Shown: positions 38,833 through 50,870 of the stretch, one piece after another
Position numbering within the stretch: the first letter of the stretch is position 1
Layout of the letters: each line of letters opens with the position of its first letter
From: Cladocopium goreaui
Lineage: Eukaryota; Sar; Dinophyceae; Suessiales; Symbiodiniaceae
Direction of reading: 5' to 3'
DNA length: 64,000 bases
Assembly: GCA_947184155.2 (NCBI GenBank)
Contig: CAMXCT020000324.1
Span: forward strand, 93,501-157,500
The notes under the pieces: generated by a model
Seen by the model: only the letters and a program-made list of their open reading frames with translations
The model's database searches: none
Told to the model about the DNA's origin: nothing
Position numbers and translations under genes: made by a program

Positions 38833-39600
38833 TCATCTGGCCAGCTGGCTCCGCACCCGCTGTTTAGCGAGCCTACTTTTCGACCCTCTGTAGCCCAAAA
38901 TCATTGGAAAAACACAGTGTTTCGCGACTTTCTTACCTTTTCTCACATCTGCATCTTGGTTCTTCTTACTCTTTCTCTTCTACTCTTCTTTCTTCTAATC
39001 TTTCTCTTCTCTCTGCCTCTTCCCTGCTCTGCTTTTCATCTGTCCATATTGTCGGAAGTTTGACTTCTAAACTTCCTTCGATAATTATGGCCCGCTCCTC
39101 TAATACTTTGAGGGGATAGGATGGTTCCCCCACCCTGGCGGGGGGCCAGGTCGGTTCTTTGCCTGACTCAACACCTTTGTGAGCAGCTTAGCTATTTGAT
39201 TTTCAACTTTGATTCTTGTATTGCAACCAGAGCTGTCTGAGCAATACTTCTACAGCCTGTACTATATTGAATCAATGTCCACTGAATACATGGTACGAAC
39301 TTCACCCCTCCGTCGAAGTGCTGAGGTGGCCACGACTACGATGACTTCACTGTGACTGCGTGAACATGGGCCGGCCTGTGTGTAAAAGCACCTGCCTGTA
39401 AAAGCTTCTCTGTGTAAGGGGTTCTCTGTGTAAAAGCTTGCTCTGTGTAAAAGCTTCTGTGTGTAAAAGTGTTTGCGATGCAAACTTTTGTCTTGTACTT
39501 ATGCTATATTGTCTTGATACTCCTCTTCTCGACTGCCTACAGCACATCTTTAACATATTGTTTTGTAATATGGTGTCTCCATACTAACAAGAGAAGACCC
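38833..39600. other. Region without a supported gene
   Basis: TTCTTCT-rich stretch at 38950-39010. GTGTAAAAGC words recur at about 39380-39475 (five diverged 15-20 bp units). No gene. Confidence 0.5.
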
Positions 39601-39601
39601 T

Positions 39602-41084
39602 GCTCCTCTACGCTCTCGGGCCATCCGTCGTCTAGTTCAGGGAGCCAACAACAAAGTGCGAGTCATTGACGACGCAAAGCAGAGTTCGGTCAATGCAGCT
39701 TACAGCTCAGCTGTTAAACTTCAACTGCAAGATGTGGACTATGCTGCAGCAATGGTCGGTGAAATAATGCGAGAATCAGCATGTCCGGGCGTCCTGACGA
39801 TGGAGTGGCTTGGCAAAACGTTTGACTTGAGCAAGGCTTACAAGCAACTGGCAGTGCTGCCGGACCACCAGCCTCATGCGGTAGTTGGCATCCCTGTGAA
39901 GGGTACTTGGACGTTCTACAAGAGCATATCACTCCCCTTTGGTTGCACAGGCAGTGTATATGGCTTTGTGAGGGTTTCCCAAGCTCTATGGTTTTTGACC
40001 TCAAAGATACTCAGCTGCATCACTTCACATTACTTTGATGACTTCCCAACGCTCGAGCGTGCGGAAGGGTGCAAAGTTCTGACCCTTGCGTTCAGTGCAG
40101 TGCTGGACTTGCTAGGCTGGGAGCACGCCAAGGAAGGAGACAAGGCAATCAACTTCGCCAACGTTTTCGACCTCCTTGGAGTTACTTTTGAGCTCAACCA
40201 GATGTCGCTGGGAACTCTTACAATATCCAACAAAGTCAGTCGCATTGAAAAGCTCTGCAAGATGTTGGAGGAGGTTGAGAAGTCTCGAACTCTGACGTCA
40301 GCAAGGGCCAGTGAGATACAGGGTCTTCTTAATTTTGCTGTAAGCTTTTACATGGGCCGTGGCCTCAAGCATCTAGTTTCAGCGTTTTTGCCTCTTGCAG
40401 ACGGCCAACGTGTTGCGAATCCAGACGAACTTGCAAGCTTGTGTTCCTATGCCAAGGCAATGCTGCTCGGGCAAAAAGCCAGGGTACACACCATGTCGGA
40501 GCCATGTCAACCTGTCCTGATCTTTACTGATGGGGCATCTGAGAATGGTGTAGCCACTGCTGGTGCTGTTGTGATCGACGGCTCTTCAAGACTAGCATAT
40601 GTGGTGGCAGTCCCTCAAGCACTCGTTGAAATCTGGAACAAAACTGCAGGTGACCAAATCATCTCACAAGTGGAGGTATGGGCATTGGTTTCTGTCAGGT
40701 TTTGTCTACGTCAAAAACTTCGAGGTAGAAGAGTCATCGAGTGGATAGACAATGAGGCCGCTCGAATGAGCGCAATCAAGGCGAATAGTTCTTCTCCTTC
40801 CATGAAAGTTCTGGCGCGGATAATGGCTGAATTGGAGCTTCAGTGGCCAACCTTTTCTTGGACAGAAAGAGTTTGTTCCTTCTCCAACCCCTCATGACTT
40901 GCCGTCTAGAGGAAAATTGGAAGAGGCCTTGACAAAGTATGACCTTAACAATGGAGGTACTCTTGACGCTTCAGACGAACTAACGGGGCTGGTCCTTGAC
41001 TTACAGAAATCGCCTTACAAAGCTGCTCTTAACCAACTGGGGACACCAACTGAGCAACCTTGTGGCGACAACTCACAAAAGTGA
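39602..41084 (+). mobile_element. Reverse transcriptase/RNase H fragment, frame broken at 40895
   Basis: An open frame from about 39602 contains VRVIDDAKQS, FDLSKAYKQLAV (RT motif A aspartate), SLPFGCTGSVYGF and HYFDDF (RT catalytic motif C). RNase H follows: LIFTDGASENG, EVWAL and WIDNEAAR. At 40895 an extra base ends the frame inside FSNPS, and the next frame resumes LPSRGKLEEAL to 41084. No integrase, gag or terminal repeats could be tied to it. This type of RT/RNase H is abundant in Symbiodinium-like genomes. The C-terminal end lies within the first unit of a roughly 700-bp tandem repeat. Confidence 0.85.
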
Positions 41085-42836
41085 GATTCACACAATAAGA
41101 CAGATTCCTCAAACTGTCTTCAACACATGCTCAGCAAAACATACGGTGCTAACGCCCCAGACACTCAGAGCGCGAAGAAAACATGCAGCTTTCGATCCGT
41201 GCGTCATCCACTGTTTTGAATCTCAGTTTTTCTTGCTGTGTTTTTGATTTTTGACGTTTCGACTGCGTATGTTTCAACGGAGACGTTCCGTCTCATTTAA
41301 TATTTATATATGTATATACCACGGCGTATACACATATTCACTTTGTACTTAGTACTACTACTCGGCAATTACGTTGCAACTCAACCTTTGTAACATGCGA
41401 CCCAACTTTCTTTCACCTGAGTTTGTTCTAATATAAGATGAGTGCTGTCACGAAGTGAGAGCACTATCTTTAGAAGAACAGTGCAAAATTTTTCAACAAA
41501 ATTTTTGCAACTCAGTGTGAAACAGTTAATCTTTTAATTTGGGAATCTTGCATGTTCACTTGGTTTGTTCAAACTCATTTGCCAAACCTTTCAAACCTTG
41601 AACAACATTTAACATGTCTTTTGGTACCACATCTGAATATATATTCGTGTGGCGTTTTACATATCAAGGGTGAGGTAGGGAAGGGTTAAAAAACTTTTTC
41701 TTCCACCAACCATTTCTTTTCGGCCCACCCTCCCAAACCCTTTGTGGGGGGGGACACCAACTGAGCAACCTTGTGGCGACAACTCACAAAAGTGAGATTC
41801 ACACAATAAGACAGATTCCTCAAACTGTCTTCAACACATGCTCAGCAAAACATATGGTGCTAGCGAGCGCGAAGAAAACAGGCAGCTTTCGATCCGTGCG
41901 CCATCCACTGTTTTGAATCTCAGTTTTTCTTGCTGTGTTTTTGATTTTTGACATTTCGACTGCGTATGTTTCAACGGAGACGTTCTGTCTCATTTAATAT
42001 TTATATATGTATATACCACGGCGTATACACATATTCACTTTGTACTTAGTACTACTACTCGGCAATTACGTTGCAACTCAACCTTTGTAACATGCGACCC
42101 AACTTTCTTTCACCTGAGTTTGTTCTAATATAAGATGAGTGCTGTCACGAAGTGAGAGCACTATCTTTAGAAGAACAGTGCAAAATGTTTCAACAATTTT
42201 TTTGCAACTCAGTGTGAAACAGTTAATCTTTTAATTTGGGAATCTTGCATGTTCACTTGGTTTGTTCAAACTCATTTGCCAAACCTTTCAAACCTTGAAC
42301 AACATTTAACATGTCTTTTGGTACCACATCTGAATATATATTCGTGTGGCGTTTTACATATCAAGGGTGAGGTAGGGAAGGGTTAAAAAAACCTTTTCAC
42401 CAACCATTTCTTTTCGGCCCACCCTCCCAAACCCTTTGTTGGTGGGGGACACCAACTGAGCAACCTTGTGGCGACAACTCACAAAAGTGAGATTCACACA
42501 ATAAGACAGATTCCTCAAACTGTCTTCAACACATGCTCAGCAAAACATATGGTGCTAACGCTCAGAGCGCGAAGAAAACAGGCAGCTTTCGATCCGTGAG
42601 TCATCCACTGTTTTGAATCTCAGTTTTCCATGCTGTGTTTTTGTTTTTTGACGTTTCGACTGCGTATGTTTCAACGGAGACGTTTTGTCTCATTTATATT
42701 TATATATGTATATACCACGGTGTATACACATATTCACTTTGTACTTAGTACTACTACTCGGCAATTACGTTGCGACTCAACCTTTGTAACATGCGACCCA
42801 ACTTTCTTTCACCTGAGTTTGTTCGAATATAAGATA
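41041..42836. repeat. About 700-bp tandem repeat, 2.6 units
   Basis: GGACACCAACTGAGCAACC starts units at 41041, 41752 and 42447 (periods 711 and 695). The third unit is cut off at about 42836, where copia-type coding sequence begins. Each unit has a GAGACG-n3-CGTCTC-like hairpin (decaying in units 2 and 3) and a TTTATATATGTATATACC tract. Unit 1 includes the last codons of the upstream RT/RNase H frame. Confidence 0.95.
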
Positions 42837-42856
42837 CACTTCATGATGATGGAAGG

Positions 42857-44747
42857 TTGACAATTCAAACGCATGAGAAGCGCATCACCCAGCTTTGCAG
42901 TTTGCTTGGATTGAATGTTCGAAACCAGAACAAGAAAAGGCCTGCACATGCTGATATTGAAAAGGAAGATGACACGGCAGACCTTTCATCTTCATCAGCC
43001 ACGACTTTTAGGACATGTGTTGGTGTTTTGATGTATCTGGCGAATGATGTTCCACAAACTCAACATGTCATTCGACACGGCCACCTATGTTTGACAGTAC
43101 TTCGACATTTGGTGGGATATCTTTGCAGCCACATGGACGTTTGCGTCTCTTTGAAATGGGGTGGTCAAGCAACTGGCATTTTCCACGACTATCCGAACGT
43201 GGATCCAAATGAACATGTTTTGGAATTTCACTGACTCTGATTGACATCACCTTTCCAAAGCAGTGCATCCTCCGCATATGCAAGAGGGGGCTTCAGACCG
43301 TGTCAGCAGAAGGTCTGTAAGCTTTTGCATTGTGATGTTTGGGAAGTGCTTGATATACTCAGCATCAAGGACTCAGAAGATCACTTCGTTGTCATCAGCT
43401 GAAGCAGAAGTTTACGCTTGCAGCAGTGGAGCCAGTGATGCCATCCTACTTGCCAGGTTGTTGACATGGATCACCAACAAAAGAACCCTTATCTACATCT
43501 ACACTGACAGCAGTGGTGCCAAAGGAATCTTGAATCGAAGGGGAGTGGGACATTTGAGACACTTGAGTTGCCGCATCTTGTGGTTGCAGGACATGGTTGG
43601 AAATGGAATGCTGAAGTTATGCAGCATCAGCGGCCATTCGAATCCCGCTGACATCGGAACAAAACGTTTACCTGCCCCGAGAATAAGATCTTTGATGAGT
43701 TTGCTTGGTTTGTACAACAGATCAAATGGATGTTTGGAAGGAGCCGACGATCCAGGACGAGTTTTTGTTCGAAGGGTCAACCACAGAGCCCTTGCTGGCG
43801 CCTTGAGCCTGATCCAACTTCATTTACAAGGATGTGATTCAACTTTGGAAGATGGCTGTAACCTCTTCATTTTGCTTTTCACCTTGTGCATTGGAGTTGG
43901 AATGATTTGGTTTTTCAATTGGCTTGCAAGAGTTGCAGAGAGCCCTCAAGACAATGACACTCCTGTTTTGGAGGAACCAACTATGAACGAGATCAATGAT
44001 GACGAAGGTGGGTCAATCAGAATGTCCTATATTGGTGCTGCAATCATCGCTGCCAACAGCGAGTTTCGTTCGAACAATGTTGCAAGCTCGAGCACGAGCA
44101 TTCGAGATCCAATTGAGATGCCTGTGTTGAGAGATGAAAATGATCTACCTGAACCTCATGCTGCGTGGAGCCCTGAGGCAATGTTGACTTTCATTTATTC
44201 AAGGTGTTTGCGCAGAAGATCTACAGCAGTTACGTTGGAACGACAGCAGCTGTATGAAGAGCGACTTCAATTGCTTTGCAACGTGATGAATGCTTGTAAG
44301 TCTGGAGACCAGTCAACTAGACTGTCAGCAGCTGTCATGGCCAGAAACATGACAGAGCTTTCAAGTGATGAAGAGTCTCCAAACTATGGCCAAAGCTGGA
44401 TTCAGTTGTGCAACACCATGGATGAGGTCGAACATGCAGTGGAGATAGGTCAAAGACTTTCTGACGCAGTTGCAATGGAACGAGATGAACCTGCGACTTC
44501 AGGCAGTTCTCATGTGGATTCAATTGCACGTGCTTTGATGGAAAACATTGACAATCCCCCAATGGATGAAGCTGGAGAAAGCGAGGATGAAGATTCAGAC
44601 GAGATGATGGAAACCGAGTCTCAGAAGTTTCAACGCTACTGCCAATCAGAATTGTGCGAGGTCGGCGACCCTGAGGCTTGGATGGCCATACACCATGGAA
44701 CTTCAGAGGATGAATCAGAGACTGAAGACGACATGGACGCCACATAG
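42857..44747 (+). mobile_element. Copia-type RT/RNase H 3' fragment with membrane-segment extension
   Basis: The frame to 43234 has RTCVGVLMYLANDVPQTQHV and LRHLVGYLCSHMDVCVSLKW, the end of a copia RT. A frameshift follows, with a 46-48 bp insertion splitting TDSDW from ASDRVSRRSV (about 43231-43288). The main frame, 43263-44747, has SASRTQKITSLSSAEAEVYA, IYTDSSGAKGIL and CSISGHSNPADIGTKRL, the copia RNase H. It then continues about 330 residues past the enzyme with a membrane-like LFILLFTLCIGVGMIWFFNW (about 43861-43920) and a Glu/Asp/Ser-rich tail ending DESETEDDMDAT. The insertion may be a tiny intron. Confidence 0.85.
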
Positions 44748-45057
44748 ATTTGCATGTAGGTTTCAAAATTCCTTGGAAGCGTTGGCATTGCTTTCAAGCG
44801 CTGCCGACTAAAGTTTGCAGCGAGGCGGGGTGTTTCCATGTGACGCTGTCTGCATATCATTCATTTTGCGTCATGGGACACTCACGTCATGTCGCAGATC
44901 AAGTGTAGTATCTGTTCATATCTGAGGCGCTTGTTTTCTCAAGCAAAAGTTGCACATTTCCCCATCCCATTGGGGGATGCATTTCTTGTTGGACCGGGAA
45001 AAAAATAGGGTTGACATGATTGCACTTACTTCAAAATATTGATATTGGTCTATTTTT
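44748..45057. other. 3' flank of the copia fragment
   Basis: No gene and no clear LTR recognised. Confidence 0.4.
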
Positions 45058-45163
45058 CACGAAAGCTAGCGTCAGCTAGCTGGAGTCTTCTTGCTTTAGC
45101 AAGTATTGGGGGGGCTGCTCAAGGACATCACGTGATTTTTCACGCGAAAGGGCCCCCCCCCTC
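45058..45163. repeat. Left direct repeat flanking a microsatellite
   Basis: CACGAAAGCTAGCGTCAGCT to a C-run. About 90 percent alike to 45651-45757 at offset 593. Confidence 0.9.
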
Positions 45164-45432
45164 CCCCACCACCACCACCATCACCACCATCATCATCATC
45201 ATCATCGTCATCATCATCGTCATCATCATCGTCATCATCATCGTCATCATCATCGTCATCGTCCTCTCCATCGTCCTCGTCCTCGTCCGCGTCCCCGTCA
45301 GCATCATCATCATCATCATCATCGTCGTCCTCGTCATCGTCCTCGTCATCGTCATCGTCATCATCATCGTCATCATCATCATCATCATCAGCATCCTCGT
45401 CATCATCATCATTATCTTTCTATCTATCTATG

Positions 45433-45472
<40 letters not shown>

Positions 45473-45650
45473 GTCATCTATCATCGTCATCATCATCGTC
45501 ATCATCATCGTCATCATCATCGTCATCATCATCGTCATCGTCCTCGTCCTCGTCCTCGTCCGCGTCCTCGTCATCATCATCATCATCTTCATCATCATCA
45601 TCATCGTTATTCAATTACATTTTATCATTATTGGCAATTATTGTCATTAT
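45164..45650. repeat. (CAT/CGT)n and (TCTA)n compound microsatellite
   Basis: CATCATCATCGT-type triplets, with a TCTA block at 45418-45475 in the middle. It produces Ile/Val-, Ser- and Met-rich spurious frames. Confidence 0.97.
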
Positions 45651-45757
45651 CACGAAAGCTAGCGTCAGCTCGCTAGAGTCTTCTTGCTTTAGCACGTATT
45701 CCGGGGCTCCCCAAGGACATCACGTGATTTTTCCCGCGAAAGGGCCCCCCCTGCCCC
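45651..45757. repeat. Right direct repeat flanking a microsatellite
   Basis: Second copy of 45058-45163, also ending in a C-run followed by simple sequence. Confidence 0.9.
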
Positions 45758-47320
45758 CTCCCCCATATATATCATTGTTATATATCATATATCAATATAT
45801 CATTGTTGCATCCTCGTTGGGACGAACAATGCCGCGACACGATGATGACAGTCCCTCCGCAACTCACCTCTTCCCTTCCTTCTTTCTCCTACCCCGCTAG
45901 CTTTCGTCATCCACCCCCGGCCTCAAGTAGGTTGTTTCAGGTGCATCACACGGCCTTTGCCATGGATAAGACAATGGGTTGTCAATTTTGAATTTCAATT
46001 CAGCTTCCACTTTTTAAACAAATGACAATGAAATCGATGTGGTGAAACAACACTTGACCGCAGTTTTTTCGGCTTCAATTTTGTAATGGGTTGAACGGTT
46101 GGATGACTTAGTGCATCTTTTTGAACCATGTATTTGAAGACGGTGTTGCAGGCGTGGATGTGTCTGTGACAATTCTTTAATTTGTTGGTGATACACGTTT
46201 GATGTGTCTTGATGCACCTGCGTGGGCTGGTAAGACACTGCAACAACTTTTTGTATGAAACCATTTTGCATTTTCGGAGGAAACCTTTAACTTGCCAGGG
46301 GTTTATAATTTTTGCGTTTGATTTTTTTTGGGCAGATTACATACATCAATTTCATACGCAGGGTTTGAGTTTTCAGTCAAACGTGGGTCGATGGATGAAA
46401 TGTGGGGCCCAATCCATGTGTTGGATGATTTGATTTTCCATATTTCCTTTGTTTCCATTTTCTTAATACAAAATGATTGGTATCTGTGGGGATGGTGGAT
46501 GATGTTTGATGTTAGTACTGACATATTTCAACCAATCGAGCGGGAAACAACAATCACCCTCTTTTTTTCTTTCCTCACACTCCGCGCAGACGCTGGCAAC
46601 AAAGAAACAATTAGAGGCCGAAGATCTTTACAAATTGAACGAGGCGCCTGTCAATGTCAGTGTGATCGTGCATGTTCACAAACAACCCCAACATTTCCTA
46701 TCATTTTTACATCAATCTTGTAGTGATTTGTAGTGTTTCGTTGTCGAAGTAGGGGAGTTGGATTGACTAACATTTGAGACGTGATTTGGCAAAAACATTC
46801 AGGGTTATCTGTGTATAAACGTCGCAACAGTTGATTCAACAAAATTGATCAAGGACACAAAAAGTGCTGATGGATGGTTGGCAACATTGTGTGTCAGTTT
46901 AGTTCTGGTGTCTTCCACTTTGGGATCGCTGAAAACTTCACAAGTTTGATGGCCTTTTACATGTACGTTGTTTTTCAAGGGTTTTGATCGTGACTCTCAC
47001 GACAGACTGTAGATGTCGAATAGAATCCTAGGCCTTGTACCAAGATTCCACAGTTGGGTTGTTTTTGACGTTTGTTTTTGTTCATGTTGGTGACTTCAAA
47101 CCTTGAGTATGTCAGGCATCAAAGATGCAAAAAACACATTTTGTTGTTGTGGTTGAAGGCACTCGGAATTGCCTCGTTGATTCGAAATTTGTGAGGCCAC
47201 CTTTAATGTGCCAGAAGAAGAAAGCATAGATGACAAAATGGCTAGCAAGTAGGAGCCTCAAAGCCAAAAGGTACCACTCACCAGAAATTTGCAGGAACAC
47301 TTCTGATATTTTTTTTTTCG
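45758..47320. other. Region with weak exon-like piece
   Basis: After CGCAG near 46590 a frame reads TLATKKQLEAEDLYKLNEA, which resembles the N-terminal K-x-L-x2-E-D-L-(W/Y)-x-L region of ABCC-type transporters. Nothing else in the region confirms it. Confidence 0.25.
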
Positions 47321-47700
47321 ATGATAGGTCTGGAAACGGCTGTGTTGGATTCTTGTGGTGATGGGGCACCAAGGCTTTTTGCAGCTGTGGAGAAAACAGT
47401 GGCAGCTTACACCGGTGGCAGGCATTGTGGAATTATACAAGCAGGAAAACCCATAGCAGCAAGTCCGAATTTTTTTCGAAGTAACATGAAAAAAAAAATG
47501 CAGGTAAACATACTAGAGTGAAATTATGTGTCTCAGTCTTAGTTGCCTTAGTTGATATGATCGGAGATGCTTTCCTTGACACCGTGCTTTGGAGGTACGA
47601 CAAGGAGGATGGAAACTTTTTCTATGACTATGTTGCCCTCTTGGGCACAATGCAGCCAGCGTCCCATGCTGTGGTATTGATCTTCTTGATGCCTTGTTGA
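47321..47700 (+). other. Possible exons, membrane-protein-like
   Basis: A frame from AG at 47327 gives VWKRLCWILVVMGHQGFLQL. A second frame from about 47518 gives VSVLVALVDMIGDAFLDTVL and ends with a hydrophobic HAVVLIFLMPC. They could be pieces of the same membrane protein as the exon-like piece at 46.6 kb. Very tentative. Confidence 0.25.
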
Positions 47701-47841
47701 ACCAACCTGCTAGAGTTTGGACAGTTTTGTCCAAGAGGTCTGAGGCATTTTATTTCTTGAAGTGGTCTCCAAGCTGCCCATGTTCAAGAGGAAACAAACA
47801 CAGATATGTTCAAGTGTTTATGTTCTAAGTACTCAAAGATG

Positions 47842-47932
47842 TTGAAGGCAGAGACAGAGAAGACAGAGAAGACAGAGAAGACAGAGAAGACAGAGAAGAC
47901 AGAGAAGACAGAGAAGACAGAGAAGCAAACAG
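47842..47932. repeat. 9-bp repeat (GACAGAGAA)n
   Basis: About nine to ten consecutive copies. Confidence 0.95.
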
Positions 47933-49140
47933 AGTTAAACAGAGGCGATTTCTGACAGGAATCAGCACTTCTTCAGCAAGAAACAGCATGAAATGATGAT
48001 CAATTGGCTCAAGGACTGTCCCACTTCCTGTGCTGGTTGATGGGGTGTGGGAAGCAAAACTAGAGCCGTTTGACCCTGGGTCAAGCCCTTCAAATTCCAG
48101 CACCGAAGGAGTTGGAGCGTGTGTTGATGAGGCTGCACAAGCAATGGTAATGACTTTCGTTGTCAGTTTGCGGACCTTGAAATATTTTAGTATTGCAACA
48201 CTAGCCGTCACTAGCCCACTACAAGCCTCAATCCCTCAATTCAGTATTGAGAGCAAGTGGAACAAGTGGCAAGGAGCCAATCCGTCAGAGTCACACGTCC
48301 ATCCGATGAGAAAGGTCATTGCGTGAAGCCGGTTTCCACACTTTTGAGCAGAATATACAGTAGTAGAAGTACGTAGAAGTAGAATTATAGAAGTGGAAAA
48401 CATAGAGTCAAGATGAAACGAGTCATTTCCATCACCACATCTGGTGTTCATTGTCTTTCGTGGAAGGAGGCTTTGGGAAGTGAAGGGGAGAAACCCAAGG
48501 GCAACTCCAAGGTTTCTGTGCAGCAAGGAGCGTCAAGTAAGAGGGAATCGTTTTGATTCAGCGGCCAAACTTGTTTTTTCTAGGTGATGACAACGGCATC
48601 TTTGCCCAAACATGCCATATTCAAGTCTTCAAGATATCCCGGTTTCCTTTTTTTACAACTCTTGTGATACTTCCCGTATGATTATATAAAAGCCAGTTGC
48701 ATACCAACTTGAAGACTTTATCATGCAGCTTTTATTGCAAGTTCCAGGTTTTTCCCAGATAGAATCCATGTCAGCACATACTCCTGGCTATTTGAGACAA
48801 ACATAATCAAACATATATATAGCATCATATAGCCACAATCAGAATAAGAAGTTCAAGTCTGAAACAGTACACAAAGTATCAACAAATGTACAAAAGGCCA
48901 AGGATGCAGCCCTTTTGTTGATCCCTCACGGGATGCACCATGATGCACCTGCAGGTTGTAGCAAGGCTGGAGGAGGAGCATCGAAAATTGCTCGAGGCAG
49001 CTTTGTAGTGCTGGCCATGCCGAAATGTAAAATTATCCCGGCAAGAGACACTGAGATAGCAGGTTAGATTCTGCAAGTTCCCTTTGTGAAGATCTCTGAC
49101 AGGCTCTGTGTAGAAGTTGCTGTGCAAGATCCCTTTGTAA
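47933..49140. other. Region without a supported gene
   Basis: A plus frame at 48030-48326 is open but has no recognised motif. The rest is empty. Confidence 0.4.
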
Positions 49141-49780
49141 GGCTATCTGTACAAGGTGTCTATGAGAGATCTCCACAGAAACTCTAAGTAAACAATCTCA
49201 AAGTAAAGTCTCTGTTCAAACGCTCTAAGAGGATCTCTGAGCAAGATCTCTGTTCTCTTCACCAGGTCTCTGTACAAGAGTCCCTTGTACAAGCTCTCTA
49301 AAAAGCATCTCCCGGCAAGATCTCTGTTAGAGACCTCTTGGCAAGATCTCTGTGCAAGATGTCTATAAGAGGTCTGTTGGCAAGATCTCTGTGCAAGGTC
49401 TCTATAAGAGGTTTCCTGGCAAGATCTCTTTTTGAGATCTCTGTAGATGCTCTCTATAAGAGCTCTCTTGGCAAGATCTCTGCAAGGAACCTCTTGGCAA
49501 GATCTCAACAAATCTCTATGGAATGTCTCCGTACAAGATCTCTACAAGAGGTCTCTTGGCAAGATCTCTGTACAAGCCCCCTAGAAAAGGTCGCTTGGCA
49601 AGACCTGTTGCAGAGATCGCTGCGCAATCTCTTTCTACGAGCTCTCTCGGCGAGATCTATGCAAGAGACCTCTTGGCAAGATCTCTGCAACAGACCGCTT
49701 GGGAAGATCTCTGTACAAGATCTCTATAGCCTATAAGGGTCTAAGGGTCTAAGGGTCTCTGTACAAGATCTCTCTGTGTC
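49141..49780. repeat. Degenerate AGATCTCT/CTCTTGGCAAG minisatellite
   Basis: CAAGATCTCT, CTCTTGGCAAGATCTCTG and (C/T)TATAAGAG words recur every 20-45 bp over about 640 bp. AGATCT appears many times. Both strands stay open over long stretches as a by-product. Confidence 0.85.
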
Positions 49781-49856
49781 AAGATGTCTGGGCAAGCTCT
49801 CTAGAAAAGACCTCCTTGCCAAGATCTCTGCGCAAGATCTCCTTGATTGTCAAACT

Positions 49857-50110
49857 GAGCACCGCGCCGCAACGAGAGCGATCTGGCACGCCTAAAGTGC
49901 CAAAAGGGTTGCGCGAGCGATCCCAAAACTCGCACCGCGCCACAATGAGAGCGATCTGGCACGCCCAAAGCGATCCAAAAATTGCACCGCGCCACAACGA
50001 GAGCGATCTGACAGGCCCAAAGTGAGAGGGTTGCGCGAGCGATCACAAAATTCGCACCGCAACACAAAGAGAGCGACCTGAGAGGCCCAAAGTGACGAGA
50101 GGGTTGTGCG
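49857..50110. repeat. 54-72 bp tandem repeat, four units
   Basis: GCACCGCGCC(A/G)CAA-n-GAGAGCGA(T/C)CTG units at about 49859, 49930, 49984 and 50055, with variable GGTTGCGCGAGCGATC spacers. Confidence 0.85.
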
Positions 50111-50870
50111 AGAGGTCTCCGGGCCGCCGTTTCGTGCGAGAGTTCTGTTAAAAACGGAAGATGCGGGAGCTTTTGTGCTGCGAGGGTCACCAGATTTGCC
50201 GAACGCTCCGGATATCATGTCGATCAACCAGCGCGACTTAACCCTGACCGCAAGAACCCCAAGTGTGGCCACACTGTTTGGGGAAAAATGTAAAGATCAA
50301 AGGCAGTGTTTCTTTGTTTTGGCATAATATTGGGTTTGTTGCCCGGTGCTTTGTCAGGAAATGAACAAGTTGAAAGACTTGTCCAATGCCGGTGCCTTAC
50401 TGTTTACCGTATTTCGGGATTTGTTTCCCATTGGTCACATCAAAGTTGTATCTATAGGACACCTGAATCGTTGGTTGCAACCCAGGCAGTTTCAACTCTG
50501 AGGAGTATACGGCTGCCAGATGTGGATTTCCCAGTTCTGCTGATTTTTTGTACTCTTTTCTGACGCTTTTGACCATTGCTGTACTGGGTCACAGTTTGAT
50601 CAATGCAGTTCGGTGTAAAAACCAGTGGTGATCCCGTAGAGCCACTCCGCTTTCTAGGCGCCAGAGGGCCGCCCCGGCCTTGTTTTGCCAAGGGTTTATC
50701 CAATAATTCGCAATCGAATGCTGTATCGCTCCAACTTGTGTCCACGTTTCTTCAAGTGTGTTGTATCAAGGATTACCAAGGATTACCATGGATTATCAAG
50801 GATTGTCAAGGAACCAGGATAGTGATACAAGGTGGCATCCAACGACAAGAGTTCAATCGCAATAAACAAC
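50111..50870. other. Region without a supported gene
   Basis: GATTACCAAGGATTACCATGG words near 50770-50810. No gene. Confidence 0.4.

Noticed and set aside
45039-45662. Ile/Val-rich membrane protein
   Set aside because: Translation of the CAT/CGT microsatellite.
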